Shown here in pieces: positions 42,549 through 52,942 of a stretch of DNA of 64,000 bases. Under the pieces are notes generated by a model, which saw only the letters and a list, made by a program, of their open reading frames with translations, was not told the origin of the DNA and did not search any database. A program made the translations under genes and the position numbers. This DNA is from CAZIAK01 sp964537035 (lineage in GTDB: Bacteria > Planctomycetota > B15-G4), in the NCBI GenBank assembly GCA_964537035.1, contig CAZIAK010000010.1, forward strand, positions 51,157-115,156, read 5' to 3'. Within the stretch, counting starts at the first letter, position 1. The number at the start of each line of letters is the position of its first letter.

Positions 42549-45500
42549 TCAGCCGCCGATGGTGATGGACATGCCTTGCCCACCGCCAGGCGCCACCGCC
42601 TCGCCGGTGGTGGTCAGATCAAGCGTGTGGGGCTCGCCCTTGATCACGGTGACCTCCTCGCTCGCCAAGGGCGCCGAACCGAAGCCGCTGCCCATGACAG
42701 AGACCGTGTACTCGCCGGCGCCGAGGCCGTCGAAGTCGTAGCGGCCCCCGACAGTTGAGGACATCTGGCTCTCGCTGCCATCGAGCGACGCCAGACGCAC
42801 GGGCACCCCGTCGAGCAGCTGGCCACTCTGCCCGGAGACCACCCGACCTGACAGCGAAGCGCCCCGGTCGGCCTTGATCACGANNNNNNNNNNNNNNNNN
42901 NNNNNNNNNNNNNNNNNNNNNNNNNNNNNNNNNNNNNNNNNNNNNNNNNNNNNNNNNNNNNNNNNNNNNNNNNNNNNNNNNNNAGCGAAGCGCCCCGGTC
43001 GGCCTTGATCACGATGTCCTCTTCGTCGTGTCCTTCCTTGACTTCGAAGGGGCCCTCCTCGGCGGAGATGTAGCCACCGCCCCGGGTCTCGATGCCGTAG
43101 GTGCCCGGCTTGACCCACTCGATGCGGAAGTCGCCGTTGGCGGTGGTGCGCACCTGGGACAGATCGCCTCCGCCCAGATCCATGGTCATGCTCGACTCTG
43201 CGCCGCCAGGCCCCGCGCTCACGAAGGCCATGGTCATGACCGCTCCCGTGGGGCCGCCATCGGTGACCTCTGCATCTGACGTCAGGTTGATCGTCGCTCC
43301 GGCCACGCCCTCTCCGGTGTCACGGTCAATCAAACGACCGCTCACCGCAGATCCGGCGAAGACCAGATCCAGCTGGCTCTCCAGGCCGCCACGCAACTTG
43401 ACGGTGCCCTCTTCGGGCAACGCCGCACCTGGGACAATGCCTGAGATGTCGTAGTCCCCCGGAGTCACGTCTTCGAAGAGGTAGCGACCCTCGTCATCCG
43501 TCATCGCCGACTGCCCACCGAAGGGCATGAACGAACCGGCGTCTTTCATCTCCACCGAGACTCCCGAAACCGGGCGCCCCCCCGCCAGAACACGACCGGT
43601 CAGGCTCGAGGTCGGGGGACGCACCAGCTCGATCCAGGCCTCTTCCCGGGCCACGACCTCGACCCGCTGCCCCTCGTCGGCAGAGGTGTCCGAGTCATCC
43701 ATGACGATCATCATGGCGCCGCCCATGCGCATGCCCTGCTCTTTGACCAGCTTCACGTCGTACAGACCGGGCAGCAGATCGGGGACCTCGAAGCGGCCGT
43801 CGTTGTCGCTGCGAGCCCGTTGCGAATCGCCGTCACCCATCAAGGCAGCCAGGCGTGCCTGCATTGGGTCGAGCGCCTGTGAGCCCGCCGGGGCTACGGG
43901 GCTGATCGTGATCTGGGCACCCTTCACCGGGCTGCCGTCTTGCTCGACGACCATGCCGGCGAGACGCCCTGCCACGAGCAGTTTCACGGCCACATCGTGG
44001 CGCGATTGACCCTCTGTCAGGGAGACCATCACGGGCTCGTCCGCTGCGAAGCCCTCTCCGGAAGCGGTCAGCTCCCAGTCGCCCTGGGGGATCCCCCGCA
44101 GGACGTAGGCGCCGCTCTCATCGCTGAGCGCACGTCGCCACTCATTGCCCGTGTCGCCTGAACCGCCGATTTCCCGGCGGATCTCTCGACGGATCTCGAA
44201 CTGCCCGCCGTGGCCCGTAGGAGGAGCCACGTAGTCGGCGAGGCGCACCGTAGCGCCCGACACCGGCCTGCCCGTCGAATCGACCACGACGCCAGCGATG
44301 ACCGACTCAGGCCGCAGCAGCACGTCGAACTCGACGACGGTGCCCGGAGCGATCGCGGGGGTCACCACAGTGACCGCAGCGAAGCCCTCGGCCCGAATGC
44401 GCAGCTCGAGGCCGGACGAACCAGCTCCCGAGACGAAGTACATGCCCGCTGGGTCCGTGTCGACGCCCGATGCATCCACTGCCTCCTGACCAGACAGGAC
44501 ATCGAGTTCGTCACCACCTCGACGCATCATGAAGGCTCCCGATTCAGGGGCGGGCTCGGCCAGGACGGTGGCCCCGTCGACCATGCCGTCGTCCATGGCG
44601 CTGCGCACGCTGAGCAGCAGTCCCCCCAGCTTGTCGAGAGCGACGGAAAGATCAGCTGTCCCCGCGGGGACGTTGTCGAGTGTACCCCGGGCAAAACCAT
44701 CGGCGCTGACGTGCACCGAGTACTGCCCCAGGCCCAGTCCGGTCAGCTCGAAGTGCCCCTCGGCGTCCGTCTCAGCGCGCAGCCTGGATTCCTGGCCGAT
44801 CTGATGGCGCGGGACATCCTCCATGCGCCGGATCATCAGCCGGGCCAGAGAGCTCACCCGCACAGAGGCACCTTCAACGGGCTGGCCGTCACCATCGACC
44901 ACCCAACCGGCGATGGATGCCCCTGTCTCCATGACCAGGTCGCTTGCGGTCAGGGTCAGGTTGGGCTCGGTCTGCAGCTGATCGAGCTGGGCGACCTGAT
45001 AACCCTCCGCCTCGGCGTAGATCGAGATGGGTCCGGGGCGCACGCCAGAGATACGGTAGCGACCGTCTGCCGCAGTGGTGGCCGTGGTGTAGCGGTTGGC
45101 CAGCTGACCACCGATCAGCTGCATGATGCCTTGCTCGCCGAGGGGGTCGGGGGCCAGGCTCTGCACCACCACTGTTGCCGCCGCCACAGGCCTCCCCCCT
45201 TGATCCACCACGCGCCCTTGTACTGAGCTGCCCATGGCCATGGACAGGGTGCCAAGGTTGACGTCTTCGCCGTCCCCAGGGCCGCTCGCCTCAGCAACCA
45301 GCACGGCGAAGGCCTCATGGGTCGCGACGATGCGGGTGCTGCCCATGTCAAAGAAGGGCCGATCGTCGGCCTCAGAGGAGGGCTCGTCTGCCACGGGCAC
45401 GGTGACCGCGAAGCGTCCTTCTCGATCCGTGATCGTCTCCGGCTCTGGGTCGAGCGCGGCGTCTGCCGAGCCAAAACGGCGCAGGAGCTGGGCCTCATCG

Positions 45501-45865
45501 TTGCCGTGATAGACGATGCGAGCCCCGACCACTGCTCGCCCCCCGGGGTCGACCACTCGGCCGCTGATGGTGCCCTCGGCGGGAGGCTCACTCATGGCCA
45601 GCGTGCTCTCAGTCAAGGCAGGAGCTGCCACCTCGGCCTGGAGCGCCGAAGGGGCCGAGGCCTCCATGGCGCCGAGAGAGCCTCCGCCGCCAGGGCGCGC
45701 CTCAGCAAGCTCGGTCTCTCGCGATCCTTGCCCTGACGCGCTAGGAGACACGGTGGCGGCGCCGCCACTCACGGCCGAATCGCCATCCTCCAGCAGCAAC
45801 ATGGCACCTGCGGCCACAGCAACAACCACGAGTACACCCAGCAACAGCTTGGTCGAGTCCGTCAC
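42549..45865 (-). CDS. large membrane-anchored carboxypeptidase-regulatory-like repeat protein, split by an assembly gap
   Basis: From ATG 45865 the product has a transmembrane anchor (about residues 7-26), an Ala/Ser/Gly/Glu-rich linker and then about ten CarboxypepD_reg-like beta modules (G-x-V-x-D-x-x-G-x-P-V, DxxGxF/Y, GxYxV/I). It is exported, probably structural or adhesive, and resembles the 669-residue protein at 6794. The 100-N gap at 42884-42983 breaks the frame. Removing the gap plus one 31-base duplicate (131 bases) leaves exactly 1062 codons and a continuous protein of 1061 residues across the join (VIKADRGAS followed by LSGRVVSG). No second start is needed; the apparent frameshift is an artefact. 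Confidence 0.85.
42884..42983. other. assembly gap (100 N) with duplicated 31-base edges
   Basis: The 31 bases before the gap (42853-42883) and after it (42984-43014) are identical, so the contigs truly overlap and the Ns are filler. The coding frame of the enclosing gene confirms this. Confidence 0.93.
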
Positions 45866-46072
45866 AGCCCGAGTCTCCCTCTCCTGTCGTCTATCCGATC
45901 ATGCCATCGCTTGGCGCCACCCCACGGGCGGCGGTCAGATCGCCCTCCTGGGTCGACCCGCCGATGGATTCAAACGGTTTTGGCGTATGCTACGTCGCCT
46001 CGCCCTGAGCGTTTGGTGGCCGAGCCAGGCCGGTGGTTCTCGCGTCAGATCATGCACCCACAGGGAAGCCCG

Positions 46073-47623
46073 ATGACACAGTTCACTCGTAGGTTGGCCC
46101 TTGTGGCGATGTTCATGGTTCTGGCGCCCGTGGCGGCGGCACAGCTGCACAAGGACACCCGGCTGGGGTTTCAGTTCAAGCCGCCGAAGAAGTTCGAGCC
46201 CATCGCGCTGAACCCGCGAGAGGTCACAGTAGTGGCCAAGTTCCAATCGTCCCAGGCTGAAACCAGCCAGGCCAGCGTGGGCTACCAGATCCAGACGTTC
46301 AACAGCACCTACCAGATCGCGTTCTACGCCAACGCACGCATAGATGCCGACCTGACCCGCGAGGAGTTCATCGACGAGATCTGGGAGCAGCTCGAGAGCG
46401 GAGGCGGCTACTCAGAGGTGATCAAGGAGAAGAAGACCAAGATCGCAAAGGTGGCCGTGCTCGAGAAACACATCCAGCCCAGCAACGGCCAGATGACCCA
46501 CTACGCCGCGGTGCTCGACCAGGAAGACGGCATCTACATCTTTCAGGGCACCGCCCTGAGTGAGCGTTTCAGCAAGAAGTACGCCAGCGACTTCAGCAAG
46601 GCGGCCAAGTCGTTCAAGCGCATCAAGAAGGACGACAGCACCGTGCGCGAGGCCGAACTCGACCAGATGGACGATGGCGAACGATTCTTGCAGGCCCAGA
46701 TCGACAAGCTCCCCGAGGGCTGGGACCACCTGCGCACGGACCGCTACCTCTTCTTGTTCAACGCCGAGAAGAACTGGGTCAAGCTCCTGGCCGATCGCAT
46801 CGAAGCGATTCGCGATGTGTACGAGAAGCTCTACCCACCGGACGAACCCATCACCGACGTCTCCATCGTGCGGGTCTGCTCCAACAGAGATCAGTACCTG
46901 GCTTACGGCGGCAGCAAGGGCTCTGGTGGGTACTGGAGTTCGTACCACAAAGAGCTGGTCCTCTTTGACGACCCGCCCCGATCGACCACGGAGGCCATCG
47001 TCAACCACGAAGCCTTCCACCAGTACATCTACTACTTCTACGGCGAGCTCGCTCCCCACAGCTGGTACAACGAAGGCACGGGTGATTTCTTCTGCGGTGC
47101 ACGCATGACCCGCACCCATCGCATCAAAGAGTACGGCGACCCGCCCGGGGGCGTGCAGCGCAGGGGCGGCGCCAAAGAGGCCTGCAGGCTCATGGCCGCA
47201 GGCGAGTGGGACGACGCCAACTGCGGCAAGCCGCTCAAGGAGCTGATGCACTACAGCCAGGCCGAGTTCTACAGCGGCAATCGCGGCGTCCACTACGCCC
47301 AGGGTTGGGCCCTGGTGCACATGCTACGAGAGAGCAAGCGCCTCAAGCCCGCCTGGGACCGCATCCTCGACGACTACCTGGTCAGCCTGCTCGCGGCCCG
47401 GCACGAGGTCGCCGAGGGCGTCATGAAGCGTGAGATGGTGCAAGCAGAGAAGCAGAAGAAGGGTTCGTCCGACGAACTCTCTGCCGATCCAGCCGACTAC
47501 TACAAGAAGGCAGACCGTGGGGAGATCCAGAACCTCGCCTACGACAAGACCTTCGCCGGCTGGACCGACGAAGACTGGACCGAGTTCAACGACTTCTATC
47601 TCAAGTACGTGGAGGCCCTTTGA
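46073..47623 (+). CDS. secreted HExxH metallopeptidase-like protein (DUF1570-type)
   Basis: The 516-residue product begins at ATG 46073 with a signal peptide (hydrophobic to about residue 23, ending VAAAQ). The C-terminal half is a gluzincin-like domain with HEAFH (His312, Glu313, His316) and a downstream NEGTGDFF with Glu334 as probable third zinc ligand. This is the layout of DUF1570 planctomycete proteins. An N-terminal beta domain of about 180 residues precedes it. Exported peptidase activity is likely but unproven. It is first of four overlapping genes: its stop TGA shares bases with the next ATG (TGATG). Confidence 0.84.
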   Translation: MTQFTRRLALVAMFMVLAPVAAAQLHKDTRLGFQFKPPKKFEPIALNPREVTVVAKFQSSQAETSQASVGYQIQTFNSTYQIAFYANARIDADLTREEFIDEIWEQLESGGGYSEVIKEKKTKIAKVAVLEKHIQPSNGQMTHYAAVLDQEDGIYIFQGTALSERFSKKYASDFSKAAKSFKRIKKDDSTVREAELDQMDDGERFLQAQIDKLPEGWDHLRTDRYLFLFNAEKNWVKLLADRIEAIRDVYEKLYPPDEPITDVSIVRVCSNRDQYLAYGGSKGSGGYWSSYHKELVLFDDPPRSTTEAIVNHEAFHQYIYYFYGELAPHSWYNEGTGDFFCGARMTRTHRIKEYGDPPGGVQRRGGAKEACRLMAAGEWDDANCGKPLKELMHYSQAEFYSGNRGVHYAQGWALVHMLRESKRLKPAWDRILDDYLVSLLAARHEVAEGVMKREMVQAEKQKKGSSDELSADPADYYKKADRGEIQNLAYDKTFAGWTDEDWTEFNDFYLKYVEAL

Positions 47624-49551
47624 TGCTGCGACCACATTCTCTCCTGGTCACGCTGGCGTTGCTGGCCAGCGTCGCCACCGACCTCGTGGCCTTCGACAGG
47701 GTGTTGCTCAAAGACGGCCGGGTGATCAGCGGCAAGTTGATCGAAGCAGACGACCCTGGCTTCCTGCTGCTGCGCCTCCCTGGGGCGGACATCCCCATCG
47801 ACATGGACGTGGTCGATCGCACCTACGTCGAGGACATGGAGGACTACGTCCCCAAGAACTCGAAAGAAGCCAAGTACATGAAGCAGGGCAAGGTGCTCTT
47901 CGAGGGGTCGTGGATGAGCCGCACCCGCCGGGAGCAGGCCCTGCGCAAGCGAGCCGACGCTGACAAGGCCGCCATCGACAAGCTGCGCAAGGAGCAGAAG
48001 TGGAAGAACCACAAGCACGTCTCCACGCGACACTTCGACATCTACAGCAACTGCACCGACGAGATCCTGGACAAGTACGTCCGGCTCATCGAGCAGTTCT
48101 ACGACGTCTTCGTCGACTACTGGAACATCAAGCTCGCCCCCAGCGAGGGCAAGAGCAAGATGAAGTTCTTTCTCTACCGCACCAGTGAAGACTTCCACGA
48201 GGTCACGGGCACTCGCCAGGGCGTGGGCGGCTACTTCAGCTTCCCCGACCGGGAGCTGCAGCTGTACGACGACATGCAGAACCCAGAGGAGACTCTGGAC
48301 ACCTTGCAGCACGAGACCAATCACCTGCTGACCTACCTGATCAACACCAAGTTCGCCTACCCCCGGTGGATGAACGAGGGCATGGCCGAGTACTTCGGCG
48401 CGGCCAAGATCGACGAGAACGACAACATCACCTTGGGCGGCTTGCAGTACATGCGCATCGCCTCGCTGCGCTCCGACATGGCCAACGGTCGGGTCAAGTC
48501 CATGCGCGAAGTGCTCCAGGCCAGCCCCGCCGAATACGGCTTCAGACAGTACGCCTACGGCTGGAGTTTCGTGCACTTCTTGATGGAGTCCGAGGAGTAC
48601 GGCAAGCCCTTTCGCTCGTTCTTCAAGAACGTGCACAAGAACAACGACATCAAGGTCACCAACGTCTCCTACAGCAACGTGAAGGGCGCTCTGACCGAGC
48701 CCGACCTGGACAGCGTCATCGAAGTGCTCGAGAAGACGTTGGGCAAGTCCATCGAAGAGCTCGAACTCGAGATGCAGCAGTTCGGTGAGCAGGCCTACGG
48801 CGAGCTGAACGCCTACGGCTACTATCGCGCCGCACGTATGTCCCGGCGGGAGAAGCTCGACGACGACGAACACATCGTCAACGCCATGAACTACTACCAG
48901 CGCGCCGTCGACCTGGGCTACGACAACGCGAACTGCTTTCGGGAGTACGCCGAGATGCTGCGCAAGGGCGGCATCGTCGAGGGCAACTACACTGCCATCG
49001 TCAAGGAGCCCAACCCGGAGCTGGCCTATGCCATGGCTCAGCGCGCCATCGAGCTCGACCCCATCGGGCCGCTGAACTACTGCGAGGCTGCGGGCTCACT
49101 GATGATGAACGGCCCTGCACAAGACCTGGACATGGCCCTGGCCATGGCCGAGACCGCCGTGGCCCTGGCCCCCCGCGACTGGCGCGTGCAGAGCCTGACG
49201 GACGAGCTCATCGCCAAGATCGAGCCGGCTCGAGAACGGGCTGCGATCCGGGCGGAGGCTGCCCGGCAGCTGGCTGAGAACGATCAGCGGGTCTGGATGA
49301 TCCAGCCCTTTTACGTGAGCGGCGACGAGCAGCCCGCCACCATCAACGACCTTTCCACCGACGAGGTGAAAGAACTCATCGCCGCCGGTGAGATCACCCA
49401 GCGTGACTGGGCCTTTCAGACCTACCGAGCCCCCGACCCCGAGACCGGAGAGCTGATGGAAGGCCTCGAGCCCTGGGATCTGGCCTGGATCGAGCTCAAA
49501 GATGTCCCCGACTTCGCCGATGAGCTCGCAGCCATATCCGAGGAACCGTGA
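47623..49551 (+). CDS. secreted HExxH metallopeptidase-like protein with TPR-like and GYF-like regions
   Basis: The 642-residue product has a signal peptide ending near residue 23, then an SH3-like VLLKDGRVISGKLI segment. The DUF1570-like zinc site is HETNH (His230, Glu231, His234) with NEGMAEYF supplying Glu252. Tetratricopeptide-like helices follow (about 405-540, for example NYYQRAVDLGYDNANCFREYAEMLRKG). The last 70 residues look like a GYF_2-type domain (LSTDEVKELIAAGEITQRDWAF, then WDLAWIELKDVPDF). It shares its start codon with the previous stop and overlaps the next gene by 4 bases. The two peptidases are diverged paralogues. Confidence 0.85.
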   Translation: MLRPHSLLVTLALLASVATDLVAFDRVLLKDGRVISGKLIEADDPGFLLLRLPGADIPIDMDVVDRTYVEDMEDYVPKNSKEAKYMKQGKVLFEGSWMSRTRREQALRKRADADKAAIDKLRKEQKWKNHKHVSTRHFDIYSNCTDEILDKYVRLIEQFYDVFVDYWNIKLAPSEGKSKMKFFLYRTSEDFHEVTGTRQGVGGYFSFPDRELQLYDDMQNPEETLDTLQHETNHLLTYLINTKFAYPRWMNEGMAEYFGAAKIDENDNITLGGLQYMRIASLRSDMANGRVKSMREVLQASPAEYGFRQYAYGWSFVHFLMESEEYGKPFRSFFKNVHKNNDIKVTNVSYSNVKGALTEPDLDSVIEVLEKTLGKSIEELELEMQQFGEQAYGELNAYGYYRAARMSRREKLDDDEHIVNAMNYYQRAVDLGYDNANCFREYAEMLRKGGIVEGNYTAIVKEPNPELAYAMAQRAIELDPIGPLNYCEAAGSLMMNGPAQDLDMALAMAETAVALAPRDWRVQSLTDELIAKIEPARERAAIRAEAARQLAENDQRVWMIQPFYVSGDEQPATINDLSTDEVKELIAAGEITQRDWAFQTYRAPDPETGELMEGLEPWDLAWIELKDVPDFADELAAISEEP

Positions 49552-50309
49552 GCCCCATGCGCCCCGCCCCCGCTCTGATCCTCACCCTGGCCCTCGCCCT
49601 GACGGCCTGCGCCAGCCCGCCCAGCCACTTCACCCGGCTCTGGCCAGATGGCGACACGGGCGTGCCGCTCCTGGGTCTCTCAACCGAAGACGGCGTGTTG
49701 ATCCTGGCCGACACTCATCTCGCGGTGGGCGATCGGTTTCGCTTCCAGTTTCCCGTGGGCAACTCCGTCGTCGAGGACTGGGCGGTGCTCGATCGACGGA
49801 ACGACGACCTGGCCATCGTCCGCCCGCTCACCTCCCGGCTGCACGAGGGGCGCTTCGCCACGGTCGCGCCCACGCCCGACGAGCCGTTCTACCTGGCCCT
49901 GCGCAACGACGAAGACGAACCTCAGATGGTCGAGGTCGAGCGCTGGCACGGGGGCCAATACGGGGCCTTCATAGAACCCTGGGACGGCGACCCTCGCCGC
50001 ATGACCCGCGACTGGGCCGGCGCAGGCCTCTACGTCGAGCGGGACGGACGGTGGGAGATCGTGGGCATCCTCGCCGGACTCACCGCCCGCCCCATGATCA
50101 GCGAAGACGACGACGATCTGGGACTGGGCTATCTCGACCTCTCCGAGATCTCTCGCCTGCTGCCCGACCAGATCGACTTCTTCGAGCACCCGATCCTGCC
50201 GCCCCGAGCTGACTTCGAGTACGGCATGCCGCTCCGCGAGGGCGACATCGACGTGGACGAGGTGCTGGCGGAGTCATCCGAAGAAGAGGATGGACCGGCC
50301 AGCCCTTGA
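49548..50309 (+). CDS. lipoprotein with a trypsin-like fold lacking the catalytic serine (tentative)
   Basis: The 253-residue product starts at GTG 49548 (GTGA overlap; ATG 49557 is the alternative) and has a lipobox LTAC (Cys21). The rest resembles a chymotrypsin/HtrA-type domain: a His in ILADTHLAVGD, DLAIVRP around the expected Asp, then WAGAGLYVERDGRWEIVGILAG where the active-site GDSGGP normally lies. There the serine is absent, so it is probably a pseudoprotease that binds rather than cuts. The fold assignment rests on motif resemblance only. The C-terminus is acidic. It may regulate or anchor the two upstream metallopeptidases. Confidence 0.62.
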   Translation: MSPMRPAPALILTLALALTACASPPSHFTRLWPDGDTGVPLLGLSTEDGVLILADTHLAVGDRFRFQFPVGNSVVEDWAVLDRRNDDLAIVRPLTSRLHEGRFATVAPTPDEPFYLALRNDEDEPQMVEVERWHGGQYGAFIEPWDGDPRRMTRDWAGAGLYVERDGRWEIVGILAGLTARPMISEDDDDLGLGYLDLSEISRLLPDQIDFFEHPILPPRADFEYGMPLREGDIDVDEVLAESSEEEDGPASP

Positions 50310-52935
50310 GTCGAACGTCGTGAGATGGGCCCTGGCCATTCTGACTGCCCTGTTGGTGGCCCTGCCCTGCCTGGATGGGGGGCTCACTCTCTGGCGCACC
50401 CAGGGCCTGAGCACCTTCGGGCGGCCCCCGCTGCTCGGCCCCCTGGTCTGGCTCGCCGCCGCCGCCGCCATGGTCAGCTTTGCCCTGGCCACCCACCGCC
50501 TCAGCCTGGCCCGCAGGATGATCCTGGTGGTCACGGGCCTGAGCCTCTTCGGGGGCAGCGTCGTCCCCGCCACCCCCGGCCTGATCGCAGCGTTCTGCGG
50601 CGCGACCCTGTGTGTCGCCGCCCCCTTCCTGCGCCTGGGCCCCTTGGGCTGGACCTCCCTCGGACTGCTCCTGCTCTGCCTGCCCGCCTGCCTGACCACC
50701 AGGTTTCCCGGCGGTGTGCCTCCCTGGCTCGTGGCCATGGTCCCCCACCTCACCCTGGCCCTGGCTCTCCCCGGGCTCCTGCCAGGACCACGAGCTACGC
50801 GGGCCGCCCAGGTGGTCGTGGCGGTGAGCGCCGTGGTCTGTCTGGCAGGCCTGATCAGCTATCTGACCCTGTCCCAGGCCCTCGATCTGCCCCTGGCCTC
50901 CGTGGCGATCACTCGCCTGCGCCTGCTGGGACACCACCCCAATCTGGTGGTGCCCGGGCTGGCCTCTGCCATCGTCTTGGCTGCCGCCCTGGCCACTCGC
51001 CCTGGCGCCCGCTGGGAACGCTGGGCCTGTGCGCCCTTGTTCGGCTCCCTGGCCATGATCAGCTCCCGTACGGGCTGGCTGGCCGTGGTGGCCGGGCTGG
51101 GGCTGCTGGCACTCCTGCGCATGGCTCCTCGCTGGCTGCCTCGCTTGCTACCCCGATTGCTTCCCCGTTTGCTTCCCGGCTGGCAGCGCGACTGGCAGAC
51201 CATGCTGCGCGGCCTGGCCCTGCTCGCCGTGCTGGCGGCCCTGCTCGTCCCCGCCTTGGGACTGACCGACCGCAGCATCGGCCATCAGTCTTCACGGACC
51301 CTGGCCAAGGCGGTGACGTTTCGGGCGTCCATGTGGCGCTTGGGACGAGAGAACCTGGCCGCCGCTCCCTGGACAGGGAACGGCCCGGGCACGCATTTCT
51401 TGCAGAACGCCCACGTCACCCCAGGCCGCTACGACGTATTGCCCGCGGACGACCACCCGCACAACACGGTCCTGGCCGTGGGGGCCAGCTTCGGTTGGCC
51501 GGGTCTCTTGGCTCTGGCGGTGCTCTTGGGGGTCAGCCTGCGACGTCCACGGCACGGCGGGCTGTTGGCTGACGGCGCCTCAGCTGCGTTGTTCGTCACC
51601 TGGGCCGCCAACGGCATCGACATGGGCGGGGCCACGGCCACGTTGTTCCCCTCGTCTGCGTTTCTGCTCGCCGCGTTGGTCGAGGCGTCGGGGAGGGAGC
51701 CCACCCGCAGCAGCGGCGCGAAGAGCGCCGCAGACAAGGCGACCAATCAGCCCCCCCAGACGTACTCGACTTGGCGCTGGGCCTTCGTAGGCTTCGGCGC
51801 AGCAGTGATCGTTGGCGGACTCGGACGGGCCCGCGGCCTGTCCACCCTGCGCGACGTGGCGGACACCCTGACCAGCAGCGCCGAGGGCTCACCGATTCAC
51901 CCTCTGGGAGACGTCGACAGGAGCGCCCTCGACGACCGCCTCGCGGTCGCTGCGAGATGGCTCCCGGGCGATCACCGGGTCCCCCTCATGCGCAGCAACC
52001 TGGCCACCATGGGCAGCGACTTGGTCACCGTGCCGGACAGCCCAGCGACCACCCCTGGCAGCCCCGCCAAGCCCCGCAGGAGTTCGGCCAGCACCAACGC
52101 CGAGCTGGCAGCACTGCACCTGCGCCACGCCCGGGAGTTGGCTCCCGACCTCTCCAGGCTGGCCCATCTCCAGGCCCTGCAGCTCGCCCGGGAAGACGTC
52201 ACCGACCCCTTGGTGCAAGAGCTGCTCCACGAAGCCAAGCGGCTGGCCCCCTTCGGACCCGAAGCCTGGCGCCTGCACATGGACCTGGCCGGGCTGGCGG
52301 CCCACAACGGCGATGAAGCCCTGGCCTTCGACGAGCTGCTGGCGGCCCTGGCCATGTCCCCCTCGGCCATCACCCGGGCTCGCTTCGATGCTCGCCGCCG
52401 CGTCTTGCGCCTCGACGCGGGACAACACGACGGCGTGGACATCCCCCTGGCCCGGGTCTCGGCTGCGCTCAAGGAGCGAGCCCGACAGATCGAGGACAGT
52501 GACCCTGCCTACGCCATGCGCCTGCGCCTCGCGCTGACACAGGCGCTGTCGATCCTCGGCGAAGACGATCTGGCCGAGGCTGAGATTCGGCTGCTCTTCC
52601 CGGATCAACCCGTCTATGCCCTGCAGCAGCGCACCACCGCCGCCCTCGCTCGCGAGGACTTCGACGAGGCACTCGAGCTCTATCAGGCCAGCGGACCAAC
52701 GGTCGGCTACGAGGTCGCCGTCGAGCGGCTCATGGCCCAGGCCCGGGCCACTGTCCGAGACGATCAGGCCTTCGCCGCTGCCCTCGCCACCGCCATGGAC
52801 TTGCTGCCTGACATCGTCTTCGAGAACACCAACGTCGCCGAGATGCTCCGGGCTCAGCAGGTCTGGGCCGAGCGCTGCGATGACGACGAGAGCTTCAGCC
52901 GACTGGACAGCGCCCTGGCCTGGCTCGGCGGCTGA
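50290..52935 (+). CDS. O-antigen-ligase-like membrane protein with long C-terminal repeat region
   Basis: The 881-residue product has about 10-12 transmembrane helices (10-460) and a long soluble C-terminal region (about 500-881) of TPR-like helical pairs. In the membrane part, WTGNGPGTHF and DDHPHNTVLAVGASFGWPGLL resemble the Wzy_C/WaaL periplasmic loop that ligates O-antigen or polymerises glycans. A run of four LPRL/LPG repeats (about residues 281-297) is encoded by near-identical 12-base units. ATG 50290 lies inside the previous gene's end (20-base overlap). The substrate is unknown; with LPS genes elsewhere in the window, a role in surface glycan or glycoprotein assembly is likely. Confidence 0.78.
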   Translation: MDRPALESNVVRWALAILTALLVALPCLDGGLTLWRTQGLSTFGRPPLLGPLVWLAAAAAMVSFALATHRLSLARRMILVVTGLSLFGGSVVPATPGLIAAFCGATLCVAAPFLRLGPLGWTSLGLLLLCLPACLTTRFPGGVPPWLVAMVPHLTLALALPGLLPGPRATRAAQVVVAVSAVVCLAGLISYLTLSQALDLPLASVAITRLRLLGHHPNLVVPGLASAIVLAAALATRPGARWERWACAPLFGSLAMISSRTGWLAVVAGLGLLALLRMAPRWLPRLLPRLLPRLLPGWQRDWQTMLRGLALLAVLAALLVPALGLTDRSIGHQSSRTLAKAVTFRASMWRLGRENLAAAPWTGNGPGTHFLQNAHVTPGRYDVLPADDHPHNTVLAVGASFGWPGLLALAVLLGVSLRRPRHGGLLADGASAALFVTWAANGIDMGGATATLFPSSAFLLAALVEASGREPTRSSGAKSAADKATNQPPQTYSTWRWAFVGFGAAVIVGGLGRARGLSTLRDVADTLTSSAEGSPIHPLGDVDRSALDDRLAVAARWLPGDHRVPLMRSNLATMGSDLVTVPDSPATTPGSPAKPRRSSASTNAELAALHLRHARELAPDLSRLAHLQALQLAREDVTDPLVQELLHEAKRLAPFGPEAWRLHMDLAGLAAHNGDEALAFDELLAALAMSPSAITRARFDARRRVLRLDAGQHDGVDIPLARVSAALKERARQIEDSDPAYAMRLRLALTQALSILGEDDLAEAEIRLLFPDQPVYALQQRTTAALAREDFDEALELYQASGPTVGYEVAVERLMAQARATVRDDQAFAAALATAMDLLPDIVFENTNVAEMLRAQQVWAERCDDDESFSRLDSALAWLGG

Positions 52936-52942
52936 AGCGCGG

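Noticed and set aside
42549..43118. Separate small gene at the 3' end of the repeat protein
   Set aside because: It becomes part of the upstream frame when the gap and the duplicate are removed.
51124..51180. Short tandem repeat inside the O-antigen-ligase-like gene as a phase-variation tract
   Set aside because: The repeat unit is a multiple of three bases and encodes LPRL/LPG units in frame, so slippage would change length but not switch the gene off.
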